Shown: positions 7,455-15,124, counted from the stretch's first letter. The stretch is 44,670 nucleotides of DNA from Chryseobacterium sp. RU37D (GCF_900156075.1 NZ_FTMM01000025.1:1-44670); one strand, 5' to 3'. Notes: generated by a model from the letters alone, not told the origin. Translations and numbers: made by a program.

Positions 7455-8966
7455 TTATAGCGATTGGGACACTTTGCTATTCAATTCTTCAAAAACACTT
7501 CCAAATTCATTAATAACATCCGTTGGAATCACTGCTTCTTTAGAATATTTTTCAGAAGCAAATTCTGCAGCTTTACCGTGAAACCAGACTCCCAAAAGCG
7601 CTGCTTCCTCTTCCGAATATTTTTGAGCCAGGAAAGAAGTCAAAATTCCCGTGAGAATGTCGCCACTCCCTCCTTTTGCCAGCCCGGAATTTCCGGTAAT
7701 ATTATAAAAAACATTTCCTTCCGGTGTTATAACCTGAGTATGGTGGTCTTTTAAAACAATATATATTTCAAGTTCTTCTGCTTTTTTACGGGCCTTTTCT
7801 ATTCTTTCAAAAGAGTTCTTGCTTGTTCCGAATAATCTCTCAAATTCTTTTGGATGTGGTGTTATGATTGATTTTTTAGGAATAAAATTTAGATTCTTCT
7901 TATCTTTAGAAATAATATTCAATGCATCTGCATCTATGATTAATGGTTTCGAGTATTCTTTTAAGAACTTAAGAAAATTTTCTGCAGTTTTCTCATCCGT
8001 ACCAAGACCAGGACCAATTCCGCAGACAACATTTTCCTCAACCTTGAAATTTTCAATATAATCATCCCCGCCTTCAATAAACATTGCTTCCGGACATGAT
8101 GTTTGGAGAATTTCGTACCCGCATTTCGGAGCCAATGTAAAGGTCAATCCGGCACCGGACCTCAATGCTGCTTTTGTTGAAAGTACCCCGGCTCCGATCT
8201 TACCATAGCTTCCACCGGCAATAAGCGCATTTCCAAATGTCCCTTTATGGGAAAAATCATCTCTAGGCTTAAAGATATTTTCAACCATCTCCTCACCTAT
8301 AACGAAATTTTCACTTCCAGTTTCAGAGATATAATCTTTATTTAAATTAATATTTAAAATTTCAATTTTTCCAGTGTATTTTCCAGTTTCAGGATGAAGG
8401 AAACTTTTTTTCCAAAACTGGAAGCTGAGTGTATAATCCGCTTTGAAAACCGTAGAATCTTCTAAAATATCATCCGCAAAAAGCCCGGACGGAATATCAA
8501 TGGAAATTTTTGGATTATTTTTAGAATTCAAAAAATCAATTAAGTCTTTAAATTCTCCATCTAATTTTCTTGACAAACCTGTCCCGAAAATGGCATCAAT
8601 AATAACCGTTCTATTGTCAAAACGATAAAGCTCGGCTTCTTTAAAATTATTAATTGCTACTCCTGAAATTTCTTTCAGCTCTTTGAAATTAGTATTAGCA
8701 TCAGCAGAAAATTTTGCCTTTGAATTGGTAAAAACATCTACATCAAATCCTTTCATATAAAGCATTTTTGCGATTACAAAACCATCACCGCCATTATTTC
8801 CATTACCGCAAAAAATTGCAAAATTTCTATGGTTCTTACAATTTTCAGAAATCCAGTCTACACATGACTGCGCTGATCTTTCCATAAGCTGAAGTGATGA
8901 AACCGACTCATAAGTAATTGTATATTGATCACATTTACGAATTTGCTCTGTTGTGAAAATTTTCAT
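7455..8966 (-). CDS. nnr: Bifunctional NAD(P)H-hydrate epimerase / ADP-dependent dehydratase
   Basis: This enzyme repairs NADHX and NADPHX, the hydrated damage products of nicotinamide cofactors: the N-terminal domain epimerises the R form and the C-terminal domain dehydrates the S form using ADP. The N-terminal YjeF_N domain (about residues 1-215) has IFCGNGNNGGDGFVIAKML and the IDAIFGTGLSR loop. The C-terminal ribokinase-like domain (about 225-490) has GSYGKIGAGVLSTKAALRSG, CGIGPGLG, the DADALN motif and the NSGLAKGGSGDILTG nucleotide site. At 503 residues it has the full length of the fused enzyme. It converges with lgt, sharing the large palindrome, and is separated by 205 bases from mscL. 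No missing residues are seen. Confidence 0.95.
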   Translation of the reverse strand: MKIFTTEQIRKCDQYTITYESVSSLQLMERSAQSCVDWISENCKNHRNFAIFCGNGNNGGDGFVIAKMLYMKGFDVDVFTNSKAKFSADANTNFKELKEISGVAINNFKEAELYRFDNRTVIIDAIFGTGLSRKLDGEFKDLIDFLNSKNNPKISIDIPSGLFADDILEDSTVFKADYTLSFQFWKKSFLHPETGKYTGKIEILNINLNKDYISETGSENFVIGEEMVENIFKPRDDFSHKGTFGNALIAGGSYGKIGAGVLSTKAALRSGAGLTFTLAPKCGYEILQTSCPEAMFIEGGDDYIENFKVEENVVCGIGPGLGTDEKTAENFLKFLKEYSKPLIIDADALNIISKDKKNLNFIPKKSIITPHPKEFERLFGTSKNSFERIEKARKKAEELEIYIVLKDHHTQVITPEGNVFYNITGNSGLAKGGSGDILTGILTSFLAQKYSEEEAALLGVWFHGKAAEFASEKYSKEAVIPTDVINEFGSVFEELNSKVSQSL

Positions 8967-9171
8967 AGATAAAGTTTATTTTAATGTATTGTATTCTATC
9001 AGCAATTTACGAAAAAAGAATAGTAAAATTTATAAACATAATCTGTATAGCCCTTTATGATAAATATTTATAATAAACATAATAAAAAACAATTCACCAA
9101 TATTTAATCATAAAAGAATGAAAAATATATTTTTTTACCTTAAATCTCTATTTTTATTTAAAATATAAATT

Positions 9172-9546
9172 ATGGGATTAGTAAAAGAATTTAGACAGTT
9201 TGTGTTTAAAGGCAATGTACTTGACCTGGCAGTCGGTGTAATTATCGGAAGTGCTTTCGGAAAAATTGTTTCATCTTTAGTGGAAGATCTAATCACGCCT
9301 TTAATGCTGAATCCTGCGTTAAAAACTGCAGGTGCAGAAAATATTTCAAAACTGCAATGGAACGGTTTTACTTATGGAAATTTCCTTTCAGCAGTAATTA
9401 GTTTTTTCTGTATTGCCCTTGTTCTTTTCTGGATTATTAAAGGTGCCAATAAATTTATAAAAAAAGCCCCTGCTCTTTCAGGCCCTACGGAAGACCAAAA
9501 ATTATTAATGGAAATCAGAGATATTCTTAAAAATAAAAACATGTAA
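9172..9546 (+). CDS. mscL: Large-conductance mechanosensitive channel MscL, first copy
   Basis: MscL forms a homopentameric inner-membrane pore that opens under membrane tension and releases solutes during osmotic downshock. The 124-residue product has the N-terminal amphipathic helix (VKEFRQFVFKGNVLDLAVGV), a first membrane helix with the glycine-rich IIGSAFGKIVSSLV pore constriction, a short periplasmic loop with NISKLQWNGFTYGNFL, a second helix (ISFFCIALVLFWIIKG), and the cytoplasmic C-terminal helix EDQKLLMEIRDILKNK. Length and topology are normal for the family. A second mscL follows 103 bases later in the same direction, making this one half of a tandem pair. Confidence 0.96.
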   Translation: MGLVKEFRQFVFKGNVLDLAVGVIIGSAFGKIVSSLVEDLITPLMLNPALKTAGAENISKLQWNGFTYGNFLSAVISFFCIALVLFWIIKGANKFIKKAPALSGPTEDQKLLMEIRDILKNKNM

Positions 9547-9621
9547 TAGCAAAACTACCTCAAATTGAAGTAATTTTTTGATAAAACAACTATTTCTATT
9601 TTAAAAATTTCTTTTTTTATT

Positions 9622-9629
9622 TATATTTG
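9622..9629 (+). promoter_or_regulatory. -7 box TATATTTG ahead of the second mscL
   Basis: A TAnnTTTG match lies 20 bases before the second mscL start codon. It suggests that the second copy can be transcribed separately from the first. Confidence 0.5.
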
Positions 9630-9649
9630 TCTGCAAACTGAAGTGAATT

Positions 9650-10027
9650 ATGGGATTTTTAAAAGAATTTAAAGAGTTTGCATTTAAAGGCAACGTAATT
9701 GATTTGGCGGTAGGTGTAATAATTGGAGGAGCCTTTGGAAAGATTATTTCATCTTTGGTGGCCGATGTTATTACTCCTTTACTATTAACTCCCGCCCTAA
9801 AGGCGGCAGGTGCAGAAGACATCTCAAAGCTTTCCTGGAACGGGGTGACATATGGAAACTTTTTATCAGCAGTCATCAGCTTTTTCTGCATTGCACTGGT
9901 TCTTTTCTGGGTCATTAAAGGTGCTAATAAAATTTCAAAAAAACCAGAACCTACTTCTACCGAACCTACAGCCGATCAAAAATTATTAATGGAAATCCGA
10001 GATCTTTTGAAAAATAAAAATAACTGA
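9650..10027 (+). CDS. mscL: Large-conductance mechanosensitive channel MscL, second copy
   Basis: This is a complete second MscL of 125 residues, about four fifths identical to the upstream copy by eye. The first membrane helix, with IIGGAFGKIISSLV, and the second helix (ISFFCIALVLFWVIKG) are nearly unchanged. Most differences are in the extreme N-terminus, the periplasmic loop and the linker before the C-terminal helix (KKPEPTSTEPTADQK here). Both copies lack disabling changes and end in the same helix, LLMEIRD followed by KNKN. A promoter box lies just upstream and a hairpin terminator just downstream. The pair looks like a tandem duplication in which both copies have been kept; mixed pentamers or separate osmotic regulation are possible but not shown. 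Confidence 0.96.
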   Translation: MGFLKEFKEFAFKGNVIDLAVGVIIGGAFGKIISSLVADVITPLLLTPALKAAGAEDISKLSWNGVTYGNFLSAVISFFCIALVLFWVIKGANKISKKPEPTSTEPTADQKLLMEIRDLLKNKNN

Positions 10028-10031
10028 TAAT

Positions 10032-10062
10032 AAAAAAGCACTTTTCAGAAGTGTTTTTTTTA
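10032..10062 (+). terminator. Terminator after the second mscL
   Basis: GCACTT pairs with AAGTGT (one G-U pair) around a 5-base loop, flanked by A's before and a run of T's after. It follows the second mscL stop codon by a few bases. Confidence 0.8.
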
Positions 10063-10078
10063 TTAATAGATGTTCCGT

Positions 10079-10339
10079 CCTGAAATAAGTTGGCACCAAT
10101 TCGACTTATTATGAAAGACAAAGAAACCTTTTGCATCAAGCGTAGTCAAAAGAATTACAATATGCTTTTAAATTGGCCATTATTTTATTCCCCGCGTATA
10201 AGACTTATAATCAAGCCCAATCCGTTTACGGCATCCTGGATAGAAGCACTGTTTTGGTCTGGCTTAGAAAATATGGTACTTAGATTGGAGTAAGCCTAAT
10301 CTATCAGTTATGTCTAAATCAAAGGAAACACCAGTCTGA
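10079..10339 (+). pseudogene. Decayed IS3-family transposase OrfA remnant
   Basis: Three frames together rebuild an IS3-type OrfA. The frame starting at the ATG at 10111 gives MKDKETFCIKRSQKNYNML. The frame from 10146 to the stop at 10281 gives the helix-turn-helix part, with AYKTYNQAQSVYGIL and then STVLVWLRKYGT. A third frame from 10280 to the stop at 10337 gives LDWSKPNLSVMSKSKETPV. At least two frameshifts are needed, so the gene is dead. OrfB is absent. AATAAGT and ACTTATT (10084-10108) form an inverted pair near the left side that may be part of the old element end. The remnant sits between the mscL pair and the serA terminator. Confidence 0.82.
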
Positions 10340-10348
10340 CTTTATACA

Positions 10349-10380
10349 CAAAAAAACCAGTCAGCAAATGCCGACTGGTT
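10349..10380 (-). terminator. Terminator for the serA-type gene
   Basis: AACCAGTC (10355-10362) and GACTGGTT (10373-10380) form an 8-bp stem. Read on the minus strand it is followed by seven or more T's, as expected for a factor-independent terminator 65 bases after the dehydrogenase stop codon. Confidence 0.82.
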
Positions 10381-10444
10381 AATATAATTTTACTGTAAAA
10401 CTTGTCAACCTATTTTAGGACGACTCAAGATTATTATAGCCCCA

Positions 10445-11404
10445 TTATTGAATCTGTAAAATACTGGAAATCTGTTCCGCCAAAGACAGACCAATCCTGT
10501 CCTGCGCCTCCAGAGTAGATGCCCCGGTGTGAGGTGTTAAAGAAATTTTCTGATGATTAAGAATTTCTTTAGAAGGTGTAGGTTCATTAATGAAAACATC
10601 AAGCCCTGCAAATCTTACTTTTCCAGAATCCAAAGCCTCTATTAAAGCTACTTCATCAATCACTCCACCTCTTGAGCAGTTCACAATTGCAACACCATCC
10701 TTCATTATTTCGAATTCATTTTTCCCGATCATGTACCCATCCTTTTGGGCCGGAACGTGAAGAGTAATAAAATCAGAATGCTTCAGCACATCCTGAAGTG
10801 GCTCAGTTTCAATATCCACATTGATAAACTGGTTATTGTAAAAAGTCACCTTTATACTTGCTTTACCTATATTATTATCCGCAGCAATTACTCTCATACC
10901 GAGGCCCAGCGCAATTTTCGCAACTTCCTGGCCAATTCTTCCCATGCCGACAATACCAATGGTTTTTCCTTTTAATTCAATACCAGCAGCATAAGATTTT
11001 TTAAGGTTAGCAAATTCTATATCACCTATAACCGGCATTTTTCTATTAGAATCTTGTAAAAACCTAGCTCCTGAAAACAAATGTGCAAAAACCAGCTCAG
11101 CCACAGATTCTGACGATGCCGAAGGGGTATTGATCACATGAATTCCTTTTTCTCTGGCATAATCTACATTGATATTATCCATTCCTACACCACCTCTTCC
11201 AATAATCCCAAGAGACGGGCAGTTATCAATAATATCTTTTTGCACCTGCGTTGCACTACGTACCAAAAGTGTACGGATTTTATGCTCATTAATGTAATCT
11301 ACTAAAAATTCCTGAGGCACCTTTGTTGTAATTACTTCAAAACCTTTCTCAGTAAGGGCATCAATTCCTGATTGATCGAGGCCATCGTTTGCTAAAACTT
11401 TCAT
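10445..11404 (-). CDS. serA: D-3-phosphoglycerate dehydrogenase-type enzyme (short form, no ACT domain)
   Basis: The likely reaction is NAD-dependent oxidation of 3-phosphoglycerate to 3-phosphohydroxypyruvate, the first step of serine synthesis. The 319-residue protein is a D-2-hydroxyacid dehydrogenase with the nucleotide fold GIVGMGRIGQEVAKIALGLG. It has a catalytic Arg in NCSRGGVIDE, a Glu in the FINEPTPS region and a His in LTPHTGAST. The substrate-side segment GRGGVGMDNI is typical of SerA. It lacks the C-terminal ACT or regulatory domain of longer SerA proteins, so serine feedback through that domain is not expected. serC is not in the window; the neighbours are an IS remnant and a HAD gene. 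Another 2-hydroxyacid substrate cannot be excluded. Confidence 0.87.
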   Translation of the reverse strand: MKVLANDGLDQSGIDALTEKGFEVITTKVPQEFLVDYINEHKIRTLLVRSATQVQKDIIDNCPSLGIIGRGGVGMDNINVDYAREKGIHVINTPSASSESVAELVFAHLFSGARFLQDSNRKMPVIGDIEFANLKKSYAAGIELKGKTIGIVGMGRIGQEVAKIALGLGMRVIAADNNIGKASIKVTFYNNQFINVDIETEPLQDVLKHSDFITLHVPAQKDGYMIGKNEFEIMKDGVAIVNCSRGGVIDEVALIEALDSGKVRFAGLDVFINEPTPSKEILNHQKISLTPHTGASTLEAQDRIGLSLAEQISSILQIQ

Positions 11405-11485
11405 AAATGATTTACTATTTATAATAACGTAAGATAAAGATTAAAAAAAATACTATTAATTATTTAATCTTTGATATTAAAATTT

Positions 11486-11893
11486 TTATTCTTCTTTGAA
11501 AACTTCAATTGTAACTTGCTTTTCAACCAAATCAGTGAATTTTCCTTTGTATCTGGTAGCCCTTACAAGATGATTATCAATCCAATGGTAGTTCCCTCCT
11601 CTTGGTTTTCCGCAAAGCACACTGTGGTATTTAAAACCATGTTTATCCAGCCAATCGATTGTGATCTGCTTCAGGTTTTCCGTTCTTGAAGTAAAAAAAC
11701 AGATCTGGTGACCTTCGTCATACCATTTATTGATAGTTTCCAGAGCGTCAGAAAAAGGCTCGCATGTTACCATTCTTTCAGGTTCTTCATTGGGAACATC
11801 TTCTGTGATCGTCCCATCGATATCGATTAGGTAATTCTTTATTCCGTCCTTCAGAATCGGACTTATGTGATCTTTGTATTCTAACTCCATCAT
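11486..11893 (-). CDS. Small HAD-superfamily phosphatase-like protein
   Basis: The 135-residue product has HAD motif I as YLIDIDGTI near residue 22, with the nucleophile and acid/base aspartates in DIDGT. Motif II is FFTSRTENL (Ser or Thr), a lysine in GKPRGGN fits motif III, and the acidic WIDNH segment can act as motif IV. No cap domain is present, so the likely substrate is large or phosphorylated nucleic-acid- or sugar-like, but it cannot be named. Two ATG codons start the gene in tandem (MM). A TAACTTTG box lies 14 bases upstream on the minus strand. It is transcribed toward the serA-type gene, 81 bases away, and may be co-transcribed with it. Confidence 0.8.
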   Translation of the reverse strand: MMELEYKDHISPILKDGIKNYLIDIDGTITEDVPNEEPERMVTCEPFSDALETINKWYDEGHQICFFTSRTENLKQITIDWLDKHGFKYHSVLCGKPRGGNYHWIDNHLVRATRYKGKFTDLVEKQVTIEVFKEE

Positions 11894-12075
11894 TAAAATT
11901 TGAATTACAAAGTTATAGTTTTTATATTAAAACTGGCATTAAAGTTTCTTTAGATTAATTTTTTGATATTAATTTTTGACATTTAATGAATAAAATAAAT
12001 CTAAAATGAATTGATTGTTTACTTTTAGTTTAAATTTTTCTTTTTATACTACACTTGAATAGCACTTTAAAAAAT

Positions 12076-12135
12076 ATGATAAAAATTTTAGTTTGGGTAT
12101 TCTTGCTGACAGGCTGGTTTGCTGCTATCATGTAG
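12076..12135 (+). CDS. Possible 19-residue hydrophobic micropeptide
   Basis: The short ORF encodes MIKILVWVFLLTGWFAAIM, a single membrane-helix-like peptide, preceded by an A-rich stretch suited to Bacteroidetes initiation. There is no homology evidence and such ORFs occur by chance, so this is only a candidate. Small hydrophobic peptides of this kind can be membrane-associated regulators or type I toxins, but no antisense RNA pattern was recognised. Confidence 0.2.
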   Translation: MIKILVWVFLLTGWFAAIM

Positions 12136-12267
12136 TTTTACTTAATGTTTCAGGACTCAACACTTTATTTTGGGGAATTTTGTACGAAAATAAAAGCAGA
12201 TTGAATTATAGATAAATTTCAAAATGGGCTGTTTATTATTCGTTGTATCCTATTTCATAAACTTGTT

Positions 12268-12357
12268 AAAACTTTTTAGGAGCAATTTCCCGCTTTTCAC
12301 TATATGTTTTGTTTCGCTTCGCTACACAAAAGGATGCCGTTACAATCGGGACTATGG
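12268..12357 (-). repeat. Intergenic hairpin repeat, copy 1
   Basis: On the minus strand it reads CCCGATTGTAACGGCATCC, then a hairpin with TTTTGT/ACAAAA arms, then ATATAGTGAAAAGCGGGAAA and a CTCCTAAAAA tail. The same order of conserved blocks occurs in the opposite orientation at 25224-25320. The tips of the hairpins differ while the flanks are conserved, which suggests a structured mobile or RNA-type repeat. Confidence 0.75.
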
Positions 12358-12525
12358 TTATTGTCCCCTATTTAAACAAGAAGAAATAAATTAAAAGAAA
12401 ATCTTAGTCTAGCCTTGTGATAAAATAAATAAACGAATTGGCCGTATGAAAATTCAGCCACCAGCAGATATTATTTCAAATACATGATGTTTCACCAAAA
12501 ATTTCCAAAATACATTTATTACACT

Positions 12526-12533
12526 TACATTTG
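12526..12533 (+). promoter_or_regulatory. -7 box TACATTTG just before idi
   Basis: This TAnnTTTG match ends five bases before the idi ATG, so the transcript should have almost no leader. The downstream bases, GTAGAAATG, resemble those at yidD and the FUSC gene. Confidence 0.6.
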
Positions 12534-12538
12534 TAGAA

Positions 12539-13048
12539 ATGGAAGAATTTGTAGTTTTAGTAAATCCTGAAGATAAAGTTCTTGGTTTGATGGAAAAACA
12601 GCAGGCTCACATCAATGGCCTGTTACACCGTGCTTTCTCTGTTTTTTTGTTTAACAATAAAGGCGAAATGCTTTTACAAAAAAGAGCCTCCGGAAAATAT
12701 CATTCTCCTTTAAAATGGACCAATGCTGTCTGCTCACATCCAAAAAACGGCGAAACTTATCTTGAAGGTGCAAAACGCAGGATAAAAGAAGAGCTGGGAA
12801 TTGACGTTGAAATTACAGAAAAGTTCAATTTTATTTATAAAGCTTATGTTGGAAACGGACTTTGGGAGCATGAACTCGACCATGTGTTTGTAGGAAATTT
12901 TGAAAATGAATTTCATTTAAATAAAAATGAAGTTGCCGAAGTAAGATATATTTCCATTGAAGATCTCGATAAAGAAATTGCTGAAAATCCCGAAAATTTT
13001 ACAGAATGGTTCAAGATCATTTTGGAAGAATACAAACACCATTTTTAA
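12539..13048 (+). CDS. idi: Isopentenyl-diphosphate delta-isomerase, type I
   Basis: Idi interconverts isopentenyl and dimethylallyl diphosphate for isoprenoid synthesis (quinones, undecaprenyl phosphate, carotenoids). The 169-residue protein is a Nudix-fold type I enzyme: the catalytic Cys lies in TNAVCSHP (about residue 64), the catalytic Glu in LWEHELDHVF, and the Nudix helix is AKRRIKEELGID. Metal-binding His residues near HRAFSVFLF and CSHP are present. Length is normal for bacterial type I Idi. The ATG follows a promoter box by only five bases. A small secreted-protein gene starts two bases after the stop and gcvT follows that, so the three are probably one transcript. Confidence 0.95.
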   Translation: MEEFVVLVNPEDKVLGLMEKQQAHINGLLHRAFSVFLFNNKGEMLLQKRASGKYHSPLKWTNAVCSHPKNGETYLEGAKRRIKEELGIDVEITEKFNFIYKAYVGNGLWEHELDHVFVGNFENEFHLNKNEVAEVRYISIEDLDKEIAENPENFTEWFKIILEEYKHHF

Positions 13049-13050
13049 TA

Positions 13051-13527
13051 ATGAAGAAAAAAATTTTAGCATTATTATTTTTCATAGGATCTTTTTTATC
13101 TGCCCAAACTGTTCCGATGAAAGTGTATGAAAGTGAAAATTATTCCATTACACTTCCTGAAGGTTGGAAAGTGACCAATGATAATGAGATTATCAATATT
13201 TTCCCAAGTAATCAAATCGGAGCTATCACCATTTCGGAATACCATAATTTGAATCTTCCTAAAACGGAAACAAAAAAATTCATCCTTGCCCTTTACAAAT
13301 CTTCCGACAACGAAAAGAAGATTAAAAGTAAAAGTGGAAAGAAAGGATACACAGAATATTTTTACGAATACTTCGACGAAAAAGAAAAATTGTTCTGGAT
13401 TACAAAAGTTTTACAGAAAGATAAAAACCTATTCCTTGTTTCCATCAATTGTGAACAAAAATATTGGAACGGAAACTATATGAAGCTTTTTAATGATACT
13501 TTTGACAGTTTTAAAGTAAAAAAATAG
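13051..13527 (+). CDS. Small secreted protein of unknown function in the idi-gcvT operon
   Basis: The 158-residue product has a signal peptide, MKKKILALLFFIGSFLSAQ, cleaved probably after SAQ. The mature part contains NYSITLPEGWKVTNDNEIIN, which resembles the start of small lipid-binding or PsbP/DcrB-like secreted folds found as unknown proteins in Bacteroidetes. It ends in KLFNDTFDSFKVKK, the usual close of that kind of fold. This comparison is a pattern judgement. I chose the ATG two bases after the idi stop because it opens directly into the signal peptide; a longer in-frame start inside idi would hide it. gcvT follows after 14 bases. Confidence 0.78.
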   Translation: MKKKILALLFFIGSFLSAQTVPMKVYESENYSITLPEGWKVTNDNEIINIFPSNQIGAITISEYHNLNLPKTETKKFILALYKSSDNEKKIKSKSGKKGYTEYFYEYFDEKEKLFWITKVLQKDKNLFLVSINCEQKYWNGNYMKLFNDTFDSFKVKK

Positions 13528-13541
13528 AAATAAATTTTAAT

Positions 13542-14618
13542 ATGAAGAAAACAGCATTGTACGACAAACACGTTTCTTTGGGAGCAAAAATTGTACCTTT
13601 CGCAGGTTTTGAGATGCCTGTACAATATTCCGGAGTAACGGAAGAGCATTTTGCAGTAAGAGAAAAAGCAGGCTTATTTGATGTTTCCCACATGGGACAG
13701 TTTTTTATTGAAGGACCTGGTTCTAAAGAACTTCTGCAATTGGTAACGACCAATAATGTTGATGCTCTTGAAAACGGGAAAGCCCAATATTCCTGCCTGC
13801 CGAACGAAAACGGAGGAATTGTAGACGACCTTATCGTTTATAAAATGGAAGACAATAAATATTTCGTGGTTGTTAATGCTTCAAATATTGATAAAGACTG
13901 GAATCATATTTCAAAATATAATAGTTTTGGGGCAAAAATGACAAACGCTTCCGATGAAATGTCGTTATTAGCTGTTCAGGGGCCAAAAGCTACCGAAATT
14001 CTTCAGAAATTAACAGAAACGAATCTTTCAGAAATTCCTTATTATCATTTCACGGTGGGTTCAGTTGCTGGCGTGAATGATGTAATCATCTCAAATACAG
14101 GATATACCGGGAGCGGAGGTTTTGAAATTTATTTCAAAAATGAGTCTGCTGAAAAACTTTGGGACGAAGTCATTAAAGCCGGTGCAGAAGAAGGAATAAT
14201 CCCTTGCGGATTGGCTGCCAGAGATACTTTAAGACTTGAAAAAGGATTCTGCCTTTACGGAAACGATATTGATGATACAACTTCACCAATTGAGGCGGGG
14301 CTCGGATGGATCACAAAATTTGATAAGGATTTTGTTTCTAAAGACTCTTTCGCAAAACAAAAAGAAGAAGGTGTTGCAAGAAAATTAGTTGGTTTTGAGC
14401 TGACTGACAAAGGTGTTCCAAGACACGATTACCCCGTTGTAGATACAGAAGGAAACGTAATCGGAAAGGTAACTTCAGGAACTCAGTCTCCTATGAAAAA
14501 GGTCGGTTTAGGGCTTGCTTATGTTGATAAGCCATATTTTAAATTAGGGTCTGAAATATTTATCCAGGTAAGAAATAAAAATATCCCTGCAAAAGTGGTA
14601 AAAACTCCTTTTGTTTAA
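13542..14618 (+). CDS. gcvT: Glycine cleavage system aminomethyltransferase (T protein)
   Basis: GcvT takes the aminomethyl group from lipoylated H protein and passes the one-carbon unit to tetrahydrofolate, releasing ammonia. The 358-residue protein has the expected length. It shows the family start TALYDKHVSLGAKIVPFAGFEMP, the folate-site segment KAGLFDVSHMGQF, the GYTGSGGFEIYF segment with its preceding Asn-Thr, and the C-terminal GLAARDTLRLEKGFCLYGNDI region followed by GLGWITKFDK. No residues appear to be missing. It is the last gene of a likely idi - secreted protein - gcvT transcript and is followed by a strong hairpin. The other glycine cleavage genes are not in the window. Confidence 0.96.
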   Translation: MKKTALYDKHVSLGAKIVPFAGFEMPVQYSGVTEEHFAVREKAGLFDVSHMGQFFIEGPGSKELLQLVTTNNVDALENGKAQYSCLPNENGGIVDDLIVYKMEDNKYFVVVNASNIDKDWNHISKYNSFGAKMTNASDEMSLLAVQGPKATEILQKLTETNLSEIPYYHFTVGSVAGVNDVIISNTGYTGSGGFEIYFKNESAEKLWDEVIKAGAEEGIIPCGLAARDTLRLEKGFCLYGNDIDDTTSPIEAGLGWITKFDKDFVSKDSFAKQKEEGVARKLVGFELTDKGVPRHDYPVVDTEGNVIGKVTSGTQSPMKKVGLGLAYVDKPYFKLGSEIFIQVRNKNIPAKVVKTPFV

Positions 14619-14629
14619 CTTAAACTTAT

Positions 14630-14662
14630 AAACCTTCAAGGCTTTGAAAACCTTGAAGGTTT
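14630..14662. terminator. Bidirectional terminator after gcvT
   Basis: AAACCTTCAAGG and CCTTGAAGGTTT are perfect 12-base arms around a 9-base loop. It sits between gcvT and a convergent small gene, and the T-rich and A-rich flanks suit both directions. Confidence 0.85.
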
Positions 14663-14677
14663 AATTTTAGAAATTAT

Positions 14678-15115
14678 CTATACACCAAAATATTTTTCAC
14701 AATTTTGGTTCCGTAAAATTTTTTTCTCAGAATCTGAAAAGTAGAATTTATTTCTTTTATTGTTAAAACTTACTGTTTTATAATCCATTCCGTTTTCCCA
14801 TGAAATCAGTATTTTTACTTCATTCATGATGGTATAATTCATATCATAAAACCTGAATATTGATTTTTCAACCATTGTATTATCAATAGGATTAGGAACA
14901 ATCCAAACAGTTTGTGGCTGTATTTTATTCATCTTACTTAGCAAATAAGAGAATGGTTTTCCGATAAATTCTGATTTATTAACTTCAAAATTTTTAAGGT
15001 AATTTAAAGTATCTAATGATTTTTTACTAACAACCGGCTTTAAAATACTTTTCTTTTGAGCATTAAAAACAATACTCAAAAAACACAAAGCAAATAGTAG
15101 AAACCTGGTCTTCAA
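14678..15115 (-). CDS. Small secreted protein of unknown function
   Basis: The 145-residue product has a signal peptide (MKTRFLLFALCFLSIVFNAQ) and a basic, soluble mature part of about 125 residues. No domain is recognised. It contains one C-terminal Cys (QNCEKYFGV) and several aromatic residues in strand-like stretches such as IFRFYDMNYTIMNEVKILIS. It begins nine bases after the stop of the ArsC-like gene on the same strand, so the two are probably co-transcribed, although nothing in its sequence links it to redox chemistry. It shares the downstream hairpin with gcvT. Confidence 0.7.
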   Translation of the reverse strand: MKTRFLLFALCFLSIVFNAQKKSILKPVVSKKSLDTLNYLKNFEVNKSEFIGKPFSYLLSKMNKIQPQTVWIVPNPIDNTMVEKSIFRFYDMNYTIMNEVKILISWENGMDYKTVSFNNKRNKFYFSDSEKKILRNQNCEKYFGV

Positions 15116-15124
15116 TATTTTATA

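Larger units (their letters stand above)
11894..12538. other. 645-base intergenic region with a repeat and one tiny ORF
   Basis: No normal-sized gene is supported here. The region contains a very short hydrophobic ORF (12076-12135) and one copy of a hairpin repeat (12268-12357). The last 15 bases hold the idi promoter box. The remainder is AT-rich sequence in which I see no conserved coding or RNA pattern. Confidence 0.6.

Noticed and set aside
10090..10293. A 67-residue protein gene
   Set aside because: Its second half is the wrong frame of a decayed IS3 OrfA, which reads correctly in the neighbouring frames.
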